From Asterias amurensis (Eukaryota; Echinodermata; Asteroidea; Forcipulatida; Asteriidae), in the NCBI RefSeq assembly GCF_032118995.1, contig NC_092648.1, forward strand, positions 19,062,450 to 19,126,449: DNA of 64,000 bases. Reading direction: 5' to 3'. The stretch's first letter is position 1. The number at the start of each line of letters is the position of its first letter. This document shows, one piece after another, positions 23,226-37,000 of this stretch. A model generated the notes under the pieces. It was given only the letters and a program-made list of their open reading frames with translations. It did not search any database and was not told the origin of the DNA. Made by a program: the position numbers and the translations under genes.

Positions 23226-24919
23226 TATTGTCTTCTCTCTTCTTCAGATCCAGATCACACTTGCATAACAAATTTTTCTCTTGCACAACAAAATTGTCCT
23301 AACATTTGTACTGAAAATCAATAATATCAGCAACGTCTTAACCTATGGTGACAACTATACAGAAATGAATGGTCTCTAATATGGTGCAATTTGTGTTATA
23401 AGCAGATGCTTTTTTTAGCATAGAGGTATAAATCATTTTCAATGTATTTTATGTACATTGTACATGTATACTAGGAAAAGAAACTTGTTGTAAATATACC
23501 ATCATCATGGCACAGCCATTTTGTTTTTTTGTGAATCAGTGTGGTCAAATAGAGGCTGGAAACATAATTTAGTCAGTTCCCCGTTGTTACTGTACTTAGG
23601 GACAAGGCCAAGATGGTGACAGAACCATAGAGGACCAGGCTGTGTCTCTAATAAGTAATATGTTAGCAAGTAATTCCAGCTGCATTTTCTTTGAAGTACA
23701 ACGTTTTAGGTTCATAGTTAATACCTATTGATTATGCACATATTATAAATAGTAATCAATGGCAGTCAATGTTTCACATTTCAAGGGATGATCACTGTGA
23801 ATTAAGTTAGCTTGAATCGTTCTTGAAGACATGACGACAGATGTAGACATTATAAGCAATACCACAAATAAATTTGAGAACACAAATACAAGCATACAGT
23901 GTGTTTGTCACACATACTGTAAACACCACCTCCCCCCATTTTTTTTTTAATTAATAAATAATAAATCAAATAAACAAATAACTAACTTAATAAATAGATA
24001 AATAAACAAAATGAAAACATAAACAACAATTATAATCCACATAAAAAGAAAATGGGTTAAATATAACTAATCAGTCTCACTTTTTTCTTATTTTGTCTTT
24101 AATATTAAATTGTATATTAATTGAAATGAAATAAAAATGTGCTAGGTGAACATACATAAGAGATTCTGCCTTTGAATCCAGGTCTTTATTGTTAAAATGT
24201 GTCATCCTTAACTGTATGGTAAAAGTTCTTCCTTTTTACATTTTCTTTTTTATTATCACCGCTGTGATCTAAATGAAACAGCAGTATCAAAATGCCTTTT
24301 TGTATTGTTATGTTGTCGCATTAATCTGCGTGTGACATTGTATTTTGGTTGCTGTGTAAGGCAAGCATAATTTTTGCTGGTGCTTAGCAATACTCAAACA
24401 TAAGCAGCTCAATCAAATTTGGTCCTGTCTTTGTCTCTTACACAGTAAAACAAAACCTAGAGCAAGGACCAGGTTACACAATCTCCGATGTTTTCTAATC
24501 AATTTGTATTTCACTAGAATTCCATTGGGGTTAATTAAAAGCATTGATTCTAAAGTAATTTTATTCGAAGAGGCACGACTTCATCCTCATGAATAATTCA
24601 TTAAAATTCCATAGGGCTTTTATGCTAACTATAGACAAATAAATTATGCTACGCATGTTGGGGTCAGGTATGCATGATGGCTGGTATGTGTGAATGATGT
24701 CATATTCTGGGGGCAGATTCCAGAAAATTTAGGCTGTGAAGTTTGTATGTAGATATGGATGGAGTGCAAATTATCATGACAATCTTGTTTTAAAAATGTA
24801 GTCAATGAAGTAAAACCATTTAATACTGTGAGGTGAAGGTGAGACGCATTACAATTATGCAGCAACTGCAATAAATATATTATTCTTTCATTCATTCCCA
24901 ATGGCTTTCACCGGACATT

Positions 24920-25140
24920 TGTGATGGCTTTCCAAATGTTTCCGCCCAGCATGCAATTGCCTATGTCCTTATAGGTCAGGTTGGAGTCTTCACATAGTTG
25001 GTTGATGTATGTCTTGACAGGTCTTCCTCTGCTCCTCTTTGTAATGGTTCCCACAGCACCAAATGTGATATCACTTCATCCGTGTTTCTTTTGCAATGTC
25101 CAGCAAATTTGAGTCTCCTTTTTCTCGATTACTTGTATTT
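24920..25140 (-). pseudogene. Decayed LINE reverse transcriptase C-terminus
   Basis: On the minus strand a frame reads RRLKFAGHCKRNTDEVISHL then VLWEPLQRG. After one frameshift it continues RGRPVKTYINQLCEDSNL. This matches the conserved tail of non-LTR retrotransposon ORF2 proteins (RRLRFAGHC...WEP...RGRP pattern). Frameshifts and a stop show it is dead. Confidence 0.7.
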
Positions 25141-27384
25141 CTGAAGTACACTTGATAAATGTAAAATATGTTGAAAGCTAAATTTGTATGTAGGTCCCTA
25201 TGGATCTAGAGCACGAGTTGTGAAATCGGTGTTTTCTTGAAGTCCGTGTTTTCTTTCCAAAACAATGATAACAGAACATGTACAATCAGTTTTTTAATCT
25301 TTTTTTTGTACATGCCTTTTAATCATGCCTGTCAGTTATGAATGCAGCCTTGCAGCAATTGGTCTTTGTTGTGCTGAGGTTGGTCTAGCTAAGCAGATGT
25401 TGACACTTTAATTGATCCAAGCTAATTAATTCAGACTGAGGGCTTCTTGTGGGGAAGTTGATCAAGCTGTTTACTTCTTTACTGTATAGAACATAAATTC
25501 ACGTTGATTCATTCAAGGCTGGAAAACAGTGCATCAACTAATGGACACTATCAACTGATGGCCCCACTCAAATGAAAATAGTCCAAACTTCATCTTCTTC
25601 TTTTTTTGGGGTCTTCTTTAGGCCAAAATAAAAAGAGGTTAGAATTTCACAGAAACATAAATATCACACTTTGCAATCAAGAAAGAAATAACAAATTCAC
25701 CAAAACATCATTGAACTCTCACTGGAATGTTTTATTTTTTCCCCAGCAATTTAAGTGTACGTACAATGGGGCTGTACAATAAAGTGTTTATTAACAGACA
25801 AAGAAGATTTAAAAACAAAAAGAAAAGATTGATATGAATACACATTTAGACTGACGTATTTAAAATAAAACTAATTTTTTTAGCAGCATTAGCCCCTAGA
25901 CCCACTAGTTAAAAGCTTGGAGTGGGTGGGACTGGAAACTTTGACCCCGGCTTGGTACATGTAGGCAGTGGCAGAAAGGGGTGGGGGCATGGGTTAAGTT
26001 TGGCCCAGAACTGTATATGGAACACAATTTTTTTTACAGAGAAGATAAAAGGTTACACAATAAATAACAGCAATGCCAGCTACCATTAAAGTGTATACGC
26101 ACGTAGCTTTACAAATAAATGATGGTGACTGCAATACTGATCACACTAAAACCACCTATGTGCGATACATTCCCTGTCTGCAGTTATGAGTATAGCACTG
26201 TTACATAACAGGCTGCCAGACTATTCTTTTTTCCCTGCATTTTTTTTTTACCACAAACTCGGATTGCAGGATCACAGATCCAAGCTGAGAATTCATCCCC
26301 GTTTCGAAAACCTTTAATGGCCTTAATTTCAATATTTCCTATTTAAAGGCACCAACACAATAAAATTTAATAAAATCAACATTTGTTTTAAAATGGATAT
26401 TTGACATAAGTTCATTAAAGCATAAACTGTACATAAACTTCATAAATTAACACTAAAAATATCAACTCACTTCATTCCTTTTAATTAATCTAAAAAGCAT
26501 TTTCAGATACTTTTATAACAATATGATTTCAGGCTTATTAAAATCAACAGCACACAAATTATCTAATCTTTAAATATTTCAACTTAAAATTGTCAATATA
26601 AATCTTTGCATCCAGCTCTCTTAATTTCCACTTCAAAAAGAATCGTGGCCTAAACAGAAAATACAGTAAAAGGGAGACTTTTGAAACAAAAAAAACATGT
26701 TAAGTTTTACAAAAAGATGACAAATTCACAGTGATGTCAAATTCATAAAAGTCCTAAAACTAAATAACATATATTATTCTTTCATATCTTTATTACTCAT
26801 TCATATAATTTGTTTGTTTTTAAACATTTTATAAACATCTGCAAGACCCTGATTCTATTAACAAAAATAAAGATCACACATTCTTTAGTTTGTTTTTTAA
26901 AATTTCAACTAAACACCCAAAAAAAATCTGAATAAGAGAACCCCAGAGTACCGCACTGAACGTAGGGTCATAGATTGGATAGTGAAGGGGCTGCGGGTAC
27001 CAACCACATCTCTGGCTGCATCATTGTCAAAAGGACACCAACTCTCAGAAATCTAAAAAACGATTCATGCATGAAACGATTCCTGAATGAAACACTTCAT
27101 GCATGAATCGTTTCTCAGATTGACATAGTATGGTGTGAAAATTTAATTATACAAACCATATTACTTAAAAGGGAATTCTTTCTTAAAACAGTTTATACAG
27201 CTGCAGTGCTTCTCATGAAGTAAAGTTTTATGGTTGATCATTTTTGGAGTAGTTGATAATCTATGACCCTACCCATACAGTGGTGATCTCTCTATTCTTT
27301 AATTGACTTTGTTTTGGGTGAAACACTCCAACGCATCATACAGCCATCGCGGATCACCAATGGTGTAACCACACATTTTAACAT

Positions 27385-27550
27385 GGGTGGAGGAGGGGCA
27401 CCAGCACACCAACCACAAAACAAGATTTCCAACCTGATGAATATGCATGAGCTAATATACTGCTCTCTTGTTGGTGGGGCACCAGCACCAACCACAAAAC
27501 AGATATCGAACCTGATTAATATACAAGAGCTAATAATGCTCTCTGGTTGG
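27385..27550. repeat. Short tandem duplication
   Basis: GGGGCACCAGCAC, CCAACCACAAAAC and GAGCTAATA blocks occur twice in succession about 80 bp apart. The overlapping open frames are a by-product. Confidence 0.7.
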
Positions 27551-27918
27551 TGGAACAATAATGGCAAGCTGTTGATTTATTACCAGAATGTCTCTCTGCC
27601 CAACCATAACAAAATGAGACAAAATCCCAACACAAAATGAAGATATGTAGCTTGTAGAATTAAAACTATAAATTTCTTCATGTTGGATTTTCTCAGGCGG
27701 GGGGATGAGAATTAATGCAGTATATTTGTGCAAAACCTTTTGGTATCTTGCCAAACTTATTTTTAAAAAGAAGAAAACAAAAGATGTCCCCCATCACATT
27801 CTTGTGTGATGAAAACGTGGCTTTCAGATAAATAGATTGCTATTTTATATTATGCAGTATCCCCATTATGCTATTTGGTACAGAGTTTGCAAACCAAAAG
27901 GAATGGAGGCATTTAGCA

Positions 27919-27924
27919 TTTATT
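27919..27924 (-). promoter_or_regulatory. Candidate SLC7 polyadenylation signal
   Basis: AATAAA on the minus strand about 113 bp downstream of the SLC7 stop codon. Plausible, not proven. Confidence 0.4.
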
Positions 27925-28036
27925 TTCCTACGACTACCGCTTTATCAGAAATTATAGGTAAAAGCTTTACAGAGTTTTTTCCTTGAAGAATATTCTTGTT
28001 GTGGTATTGTGTCCGGGTGGTTCTTGAACTGTGTCA

Positions 28037-31000
28037 TCACTTCTTCTTCTCTTCATTGGTGACTAGGAACAGCTTTTGGCACCAGTGAGTGACACCAACT
28101 ACAGAAATTAAAACGTGAAACTCAAATTAAACATGTGCAAGTGTCAAAGCACAGGGAGTTCTGTCTAAAATTCCAGGCAAAAATGAATGCAAGAAGCAGT
28201 TCTGTACTTTTCCTCAAATCTCAGTTAAATGCATCTTTCCTCAAATCTCAGTTAAATGTATCGTTTCTCAAATCTCAGTTAAATGTATCGTTTTTCAAAT
28301 CTCAATTCTGTATCTTTCCTTCAATCTCATTTCGGTATCTTTCCTTTAATCTCATTACGGTACCTTGCCTCGAATCTCAATTCATATCTTTCCTTCTTTC
28401 TCAATTCAGTATATTTCCTTCATTCTCAATTCTGAATATTTCTTCTAATAACAACTCAGTTTCTTTCCTTCTTCCTCAATTCAGTATCTTCCCTTCTTTC
28501 TCAGTGAGTTCTGTATCTTTCCTCCAGTATCAATTCTGCATTCATCTCAATTCTGTTTTTCCTCTAAATCTCAACTCAAAACTTGTTCTCATCTCTGTAT
28601 CTTTCATCAAATCTCAAACTGGTATCTTCCCTTCAATCTCAGTTCTGCATCATTCCCAAACCTCAAGTCAGTATCTTTCACCAAATTTCAACTCTAAAAT
28701 ATCTATCCTCCAATCAAAGTCTCAACCTTGCTTACCTTCAATCTTATGGAGGAATTTCGGAATCTTAGCAGGTCTGATTAAGATGAAGTAGAATGGTACT
28801 CCCGTTAAGGTGATGGCAACCCCTATAAGGGTGTCTAACGGAGCCGAGATTGTCCCCAAGACAACCAGGGCAAATGATGCAATGGTGAAGAAGATAGGTA
28901 GACCAATGAAAACCTATGAGCAGGGAAGAATACATAATTACAAACCAATCTCATAGGACCCTTCTTCGTAAACCTGTTGGGAAAAAGTTAGCCTTTTACT
29001 CAGGTGGGATTTGAACCCAGGACCTTTTTATAATCATTCTAGAGCAGATGTCTTATCACTAGAACACATTTTACCAGGTAGCCAGAGGCAGTTTGAATCC
29101 TACGTTTTAGCAGCAAGTACTGCATTAATTTGTAAGATGTTAAATTTGTATCAGGGATAAAGAGCATTAATGCATGTTATTTTCCCAGTACAATCACTGT
29201 ACGCTGAAAACTTTCCCTGAGTCTTGTGAAAAAATCCACAGACAAATTACTCTGGTGGAATCTGCAGAGCGAAAACTGGAATTTCTGACCAGAACCAAGG
29301 CTTAAGGGTTAAGCCGTCATAACCAATCATATTTACCCATGTGAGCGTCTTTTAATAAACTTTATAAAAGTACTACAATTGTTTATAACAATTCTACAAT
29401 TTGCTGAAGGAAACTGCACGAACCTTGTATGGTCTTGACATTTCAGGTTTCTTCCATCGTAGATATAACAGTCCGGCAGACAGAGCCCCACTGGATGTCC
29501 ACAGGACAAAGTTGAAATAGTTGATGAGTGTGTAGACATCCTTGGCAAACACGTACACACATGTCAGGAATGTCTGAGGAAGTACAGAGATAACAAAGTT
29601 ATTCCAAATTTGAAGATAATTGGAGAATTAGATAATGGTTCCTGATGAAAACTTTTTACCTAGAGGTTGAATTTCAATTTGTTTTTAAAGCTGCCTAAGC
29701 ACAACAAGTAGCATGAAGCAAAATTATGCTTGCTAGAATAAGGTTACCAGCAAATATACTATGTCGCATCGCATGTAGAATCTGTGACTGGTATCCTGCT
29801 CATTTTCCCTAAAGCAGAATCAGTTTTTTTTTACTTAAGCAGCTCTATGTGTTTCGGCCGAGAATAGACCTGTAAATCTTAAATGTATTCAATCATCAAG
29901 ACCAATTCAGTACCAATTGTACCCTTTACAATGTCTCCAAGATAGAATAGCCTGTTCAAGATATAAGACCAAACATTTGGGTTTTGTGTTATTAAGAGTA
30001 GATTATTTTATAGGATTTAAGACAGCATATTGTCTCAATGCCTTGTGAATTATGGTTTACTATTACCCCTAAAGCAATTTCATGCTCAACTTTCCAGACT
30101 ACAAACTTTCCAGATGAAAAATCTACGAAATCTGTGTTGATTAATGGACAATCCAGTGAACGATTTCCTTCGAAGAGCAAAATGCTCCGCAAAATGTCTC
30201 AATTGCTACTCAAAAATCATCATTTGCTACTCAATATTATCATTCAGTGTGTACAAAACTTTCCACTCTAAATATTTTGCTCAGCAAAATTGCTGGACGA
30301 AAAATCGTTCCCTGCAATCTACAAAGAAATCTGATTGGACTGGAAAGGTTTGGATGATGTAATTTGTTGACATACCACGACGAGGAGAGAAGGCATAGGG
30401 GTCTTCCTCTTGATATCAATCATAGCAAGGACATTAGGCAGCTGTCTATCTCTCGCCCCAACGAAGAACATCCTACAACAAGAAAAACACATTGATAAAA
30501 AGAATGCAATCCGGTATCCAGTAACCCTAATTGTTAAATACTGAATCAATCCCAATAGCAATTGGTGTAATAAGAGTCTTTTGAATTCTGAGAAATTATC
30601 AAAAGTTTTTTTAAAGCCAATGGACCCTTTCGGTAAACAGTGTTGTCCAAGGCCCACACTTTGTGTACCACAACTTCTATATCAAATAACAAACCTGTGA
30701 AAATTTAGGCTCAATCGGTCATCAGAGTCGGGAGAAAACAATGGAAAAACCCACCCTTAATTCCGCGCGTTTCGCCGTGTCATGACATGTGTTTCAAATA
30801 AATCCGTAATTCTCGATATTGTTTTGCTGTTTTCTCAAAAAGTAAAGCATTTCATGGAATAATATTTCAAGAGAAGTCTTTCACCATTGCCTTCTGTAAA
30901 CCCTGTAAGTTATTTGTAAATCTGTGAGCTTTTTTATTTTTGTCTGAACCGAAAGGGTCCAATGGCTTTAAACCTTAGTCTGAACTCCAACCCACTACGG

Positions 31001-34000
31001 CTTACATTATTCAGCACAACTCCACAGCTTTCTTTATTGTAAGCAAAACTGTATGCCTAAGAATTATTAGTTTTTTGAATTCTGCAAGTGAATCTCTTTA
31101 AGATAATGTAATACTTGATTGCATCAGTTTTCTTCACTAATGATTGTTGGTTAACAAGTGGATTTTCAAACCTTAGGTTGATAATTGTGAACTAAGTGCA
31201 GAAAGCCACAGTTGAAAGTGCCATGCAATTTGGTTTAAACAAGAGGGTAAAATATAAAAAGTTCAATAGTTCAAAACTTGCAAAGTCATGTGTGGAAGCA
31301 TGGACTATATCAAGACCGTAAACCAAAGATCTCAGTTTTTCAAGAAATATATTTTAAGAAGTCAATGTTTTGAATCCAAACTTAAGTTTGGGTGTGCCTT
31401 TTTTTTAAACTGGACAATCAATTTTAAATCCACAGGTAATCCTGATAAAGTAAATCGCCTTTTGTTACGATTCAAAACAGATTAAAAACATTTTTAACCC
31501 ACCTTCCTCCATTAACTATTAGTTGTTGCTTGTTTTACCCTTTAATAATATTGTCAGTAGATCTAGACATAATTGATCAGTAAGTTTCCTACAGTGACAT
31601 TAAATATCACATAATCAGTAACATGTACCCATCTGTGATATTCAGTAGCATTGTGTTTGGAGTGCAAAGAATGAATGAAAAATTTAAAAGGTCAAAACTG
31701 AGTAAAGTTGTAAAGCATGATCTCGTTGCTGAAAATGAGATGCACTGAAGTTGGACTTGAATATGGTAACAAATGGACTGAACGAGTGTGAAAAATCAAA
31801 GTTAAATTGCCATTTCTTGTTCTGAACTTTGTGGTTTTGTTGAGTTTCAAATTTAAGTATCGTCGCCTTCCATACAGAGTGTTGGTAGAAAAACATTGAG
31901 TGAGAAGTAAAATTATGAGAGGTCAGTTCTTTAGATTTTGTTCAGATTTTTTTTCCAATCACAAAGCTTGAATTCATGTTATCATTTTATTTCTACAATC
32001 AAAAATTATAAGACATGAAACACAATAAAGCGGACGAGTTTGCATCAGTTTTCCCTAATTGTTATGTCAAGTACTTGAAACAACCCAAAAAGTGTTCCAG
32101 TATGTGAATAGACATGCAGGCTAATATTGAAAATGTTTGACTTGGTTATTCGGTAGCATGGACCCATCTGCGCTACTCAGGAGCATTATGTTTAGCGCTA
32201 TTCAGGAGCATTATGTTTAGAGTGCCCTTCATTTTCAATTAGTGGGCGTCATTGAGTCATCGGAGGGTGGGTTTGACTCCTGGTGATGACACTTGGGTCC
32301 TTGCAATGACCAGAGACTAATGTAAAGCAAACATTGATAGATTATTGTAAAATGCACTATGTAAGAACAACTTATTATTTATTATTATTATGAATATATT
32401 ATTGTAAATTTGTCATTCCATTAAGGAAAATTGAGGATGATTTAAAAAAGGAAGACTTTTAACAAATTTAATAAACTAAAACTATTTTCAGTATAGGCCT
32501 GCATGCCCCTTTATATTGAAATACTTATTTGGGTGGGTGGTTTCAGGTACTTGCACAAATTTACAACCACTGGAAGAGCTACTGATGTGGTGGATGCAAA
32601 GTGGTCCCCTTTGTTGCGTTTATTGTCATTACAGGAAACTTTGTTCTCTTTGTTTACAGTTATAGAATAGACTATTACACACACATACATGGCGGACCAA
32701 ATTTGCGTAAATTAATTACACGACAGCATCAGCAAAGTCTGTCATCTCTTGTAGGAAGCGCACAAAAAATGGATGTACTGGCATGTAAAGAATTTTAATG
32801 CGATTTCACTTCTGCAATGACAAAAGATTATCTCTAGTGTTTATTTTTTTACGTTTTAGATATTAAATATTTTTTAAAGAAGATAAATTCAGAATAATGC
32901 AACACATTTTGTGGCATTCCACTTTGGACACTGTAGGAGTTCAACAATCAGATTGTAATGTACTCTACCAACATTGAATTCAACCATCAGATAATCTGTT
33001 ACCATTGGTCTTATAATGATACGAGTTTGACAATATTCTTTTAAAACTGATGTTATTGTCAACTATGCCTTACAAATTACGCATAATCTGGCCTTGATCA
33101 TTATCAATGATTCGTTTGAAAAACAACCTCCGTGCATGTGTGTAATAGTCTACATTGGTCAACAATTACCTAGATAAGCCGAGAAGGCTTCCGTTATTTG
33201 AGCCAAATGTCGACATCGCAACGAACACTGGCATACACCATGCAAAGACCCCCAAGACCTTGATACCAAATGTCTGAATAAAACAGCCAAAAAAACAGCA
33301 ACAGTTTTTACATCGCTCTGATGATGGAAATAGTGATAAATGCTTACCTGGTTCTATCATGGAGGGAAAGGGGGACACGGGTCTTTCATTGTATTGTTGC
33401 TTTGGCAATGCAACTTACCTCCAATGTTCAATAGTTTTTGGCTGGCTTTTAAGTGAAACAAACATTTAAGCATGATTGCATAATGGAGACAAAAGCATGA
33501 AGTACAATATCTGTCAGGTCAATATACAATGATGGTAACCCTGGTTATAAAGCCCTGGCCCTCCTAGTGACTGATCAGTCAATATCATTCAACTTCATTC
33601 AGGGTTCAGAATTTGAAGGTTGCCTCAACTTTGATAATAAAAAAGGTTACAAAGAAATGCAAGTTGAAATGGAGGAAATAGAGATGTTTCTTATCTAACT
33701 GGAAAGCAGTCTTGTGTTTCTAAACGTGTGCTGTAATGCAAATGAGATTAGGAGCAGTATGATCAGAAGCAATTTGAAAAAGAAAAATTTTGAAGAAAGA
33801 AAATTGTAAAAGTAATGGCTGCATTGATACTGTAAAATTCATGATAACAGCAAGATGTATACCTTGGGTAAAATGAATCAAAAATGTAAAGATGCTATTA
33901 AATATTTGTGCAGTAGGTTTTTCAAGACACAAACGGAAGTAGTAATAGAAGATATTTCAGACAATACTGACAACAACAAAAAACAAAAAAATCAGACAGT

Positions 34001-37000
34001 CCCGGCCCAGATAACTTTGTTTTAGGTAATTTAAAAATGTAAGCCCACTTTCAATCCTCCAACCAAAAGTACACACCTTTTAAGTTTTACACTAAAATAA
34101 ACTATGACGAAAAAAAATGTGTTCAAGAGAATCTAATGAGTTGATTCAAAACTTCATACTTTGTCTATGTGTACATGATATGTATACCTTGAGAAAGACA
34201 GAAAACCCCCATTATTAGATCCCAAGGTTGACATGGCAACAGAAACCGGCAAAATCCAAGCAACAACTCCTAGTAGTTTCTGGCCGAATAGCTAATTATT
34301 GCACCAAAATAATAAAGGAAATTAGTAACTCGAATCACCTGGCTGAATACTATTTTGTTAAATTTGTGACGAACGTTGAGCTGCTTCTTGAAAAAACTTT
34401 ATAAGAAAACTTCTAATTGATGGACAGCAAGTTTGTATATTGCTTATTTTGGAATCTTGTCCCCTCAAAATTAATAAGTGTGCCTCAATAATCAAGATGA
34501 TGTGCCGTAAAAAATTGCTATCAATTTGTTCATATCTTGTATTAGGGCAAATTTTTAGTCAGGTGGTCCTGAAATGTACAAAGAAACGGCTGGAATTGCC
34601 TAGGTAGCCAAGGACGTTTGTTTAGAACACTTAGAAAGAAATTGACAATTGCCTTTGTTCACATAAAAACCCATTGGAATGATATCAACTGATCGGTTTA
34701 AAAAGGAGTGTCAGTGCTCAGTTTCTCATCTAACGGTGAGGTAGCCTTAAACAACTCTAGCAACCAAATGTTTAAATCTCTTTAGCCGTGTTTCCAAACT
34801 TGTGCTGGAATGTAAATAAGGTAAAAAGCATTTATAAGTAATATGATTAGAAGCAATTTTAAAAGGAGAAGAAGAAAAAAAGCTATAGAAAATTGCAAAT
34901 GTCATGGCTGCATTGATTTTTTTAATTCATGATAAAAGCCAGGAAAATACTTTTGGTAAAATGACTGAAAATTGATACAAAAAAAATGAAAACCCAATAA
35001 ATATTTGTCATCATTGGTACAATGGCACAAGATAACATTGTTTTTGTTTTTTGACTTCGCTCAGCAATTTTTCATAGCAAACAACTTGGACTGAACTTAT
35101 TTTGTTCAAACTGAATGCCAATATTGAGTTGCAAATAAGTTTTGGTTTTTTTTCCCCCCTACAGTTTGTATATATTTTGCTCTGAAACCGTTTGCTGGAA
35201 ACAACATACTTTAGTTACTGATCTCATAACCAAGACGCCATGACCAAACCAATCCATTCAGTAGAGGTCTGGTCAGAGTACAACCCGTACAAACCCCATG
35301 GCCTGATTGACTGATATTTGATACGAAATACTTCCTGCTGGATGTTTCTTGAAAACAAAAACCAATCTTCTTACCAAAAGCATTCATTTCACTTGATGAA
35401 TAAATTTAAATAAAAATATGATTGCATAAATATAAAAGATGTTTGAGAGAAGCGTAAAATTTATTAAAAAAAAAAATTGCTTGGTGTATATACCTTGAGA
35501 AGGCAAGGAAACTTCCATTATTAGATCCCAAGGTTGACATGGCAACAGACAGCGGCATTATCCAAGCAATAATTCCCAGCAGTTTTACTCCGAATTGCTA
35601 ACAACGTGGCCCCGATAAATAACAGAAGAAGTTAGCCACATAGAATCTCTGGCCCTGAACCACTTTAAAATGTTCACTAACTAGGGATCAGGTTAGTGGT
35701 TTTTGTTCCCTGTTTTTCACCTTTGTGGACCCCGGTTCGAATCCCACCTCAGACTGGAGCCATGTGGATCGGGTTTTTAGTCCCTACCTGGACATTGGTT
35801 TTCCCATTAGGGTTTTCCTCCCACATCTAAAACTGACATCCTTTTTTTCCTGTTATTGGTGCTAATTGTGCTGTTGGATGTGTAATCATTTTTTGCCGAC
35901 TGTTCTTCAAAGAAATAATGTCCAAATGATGGATTTTAGTTCTAGGAGTGATGACGCAAACAAGCATGTAGTTTAATTTACACTAACAAACATACAAATG
36001 ACTTGGGCATGAGTGTTTTGCATAATTAACCCAAAATGTAAAACAGAGTTTTAAATGTTGGAGTTTTTAAATCGTATGCTGAATGTGTCTTTATACCTTG
36101 AAAACGCAAGGAAGTTCCCATTATTGGATCCAAAGGTTGACATAGCAACAGAAAGCGGCATTATCCAAGCCAGAATTCCGAGAAGCTTAAGGCCATATGT
36201 CTAATACAGCCATAAAATAACAGAGGATGGAAACAATTCTGCAAACTAAATCTCCCCTCCACCCAAACCTTATCCTCAATTCAAAAGAGAAGAACTTAAC
36301 TGGAAAACTGGTGCAGCTTTAAGAGTCTACCCAAATCTAACATAATATTTGAGGTACCAGTTGAACAGATATTTGACTGTACCTCTTATGTTTAAGTTAA
36401 AGTATACTTCCACAACTTTGAAACAAAATTTGCCGAATCTTGCATTAAAGTCCTTGACTACCCAACCCTGTATCTTGCTATTTGAGGTTTGTGTCTTCCA
36501 TACTCCCAGGGATATTTGCTCCCATCTCAGTGTAGACTTGTGGGCAAGTTGTTCAATATTTGTCACGATGATAGCGTACCAACTCTCTCTGCGAATCCCG
36601 CATCACTGGTAATGTTCTTGTGAGACTGCTGGCTCCTGAGAGACTACTCCTCTCGCAAAAACAGTCCAATTTAGTTGTCGGAGTCAGCATCCCCACAAGA
36701 GAGCAGTAGTCTTGCGAGAGTAGTCTCCTCAGACAACAACAGTATCGTGCGAGTCCCCAAAAGGCTGTTACGCTATCACCGTAAGAAACATGTAATGACT
36801 TGTCCACAAGTCTAGTCTTAGTGTTACTTTCAAAGGTTGACCAACACATCTTCTATTATCATTTTCAGTCAACTATAAGTCTGGTTAGTGTGTAACAACA
36901 AAAACTGTTTATAATATAACATAGCTATTCAGTAGAGATCTTTCTTTTATTTTCAAAAGTCTGGAGTAATGATCTTCACTGCTGTTGTATTGGCAGTTTC

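Larger units (their letters stand above)
19500..28036. other. Intergenic region between convergent genes
   Basis: Alpha-SNAP ends at 19499 and the SLC7 gene ends at 28037, converging. The region contains 3' UTR sequence of unknown length, a 31-bp minisatellite, SINEs, a LINE remnant and AT-rich DNA. I see no further gene. Confidence 0.65.
33274..36096 (-). other. Introns inside the TM8 exon cluster
   Basis: Introns A-B (499 bp), B-C (1202 bp) and C-D (914 bp) separate the copies, long enough for splicing between neighbours to be physically possible. Blocks at 33717-33925 and 34788-35010 are recognisably homologous (ATGGCTGCATTGAT, TTCATGATAA, TTGGTAAAATGA). Intron A-B holds a family-B SINE at 35690-35840. 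Confidence 0.75.

Noticed and set aside
27292..27640. Two overlapping frames of about 100 codons with GGAPAP repeats
   Set aside because: They arise from a short tandem duplication. Nothing supports expression.
28135..28791. A 218-codon open frame on the plus strand, rich in Ser, Phe and Gln
   Set aside because: It is the translation of a degenerate minisatellite in the last SLC7 intron and runs into the antisense of a real SLC7 exon. No independent motif or start context.
30473..33169. A possible fifth copy of the TM8 exon
   Set aside because: The conserved segments for VAMST, GSNNG and AW were searched for on the minus strand and are absent.
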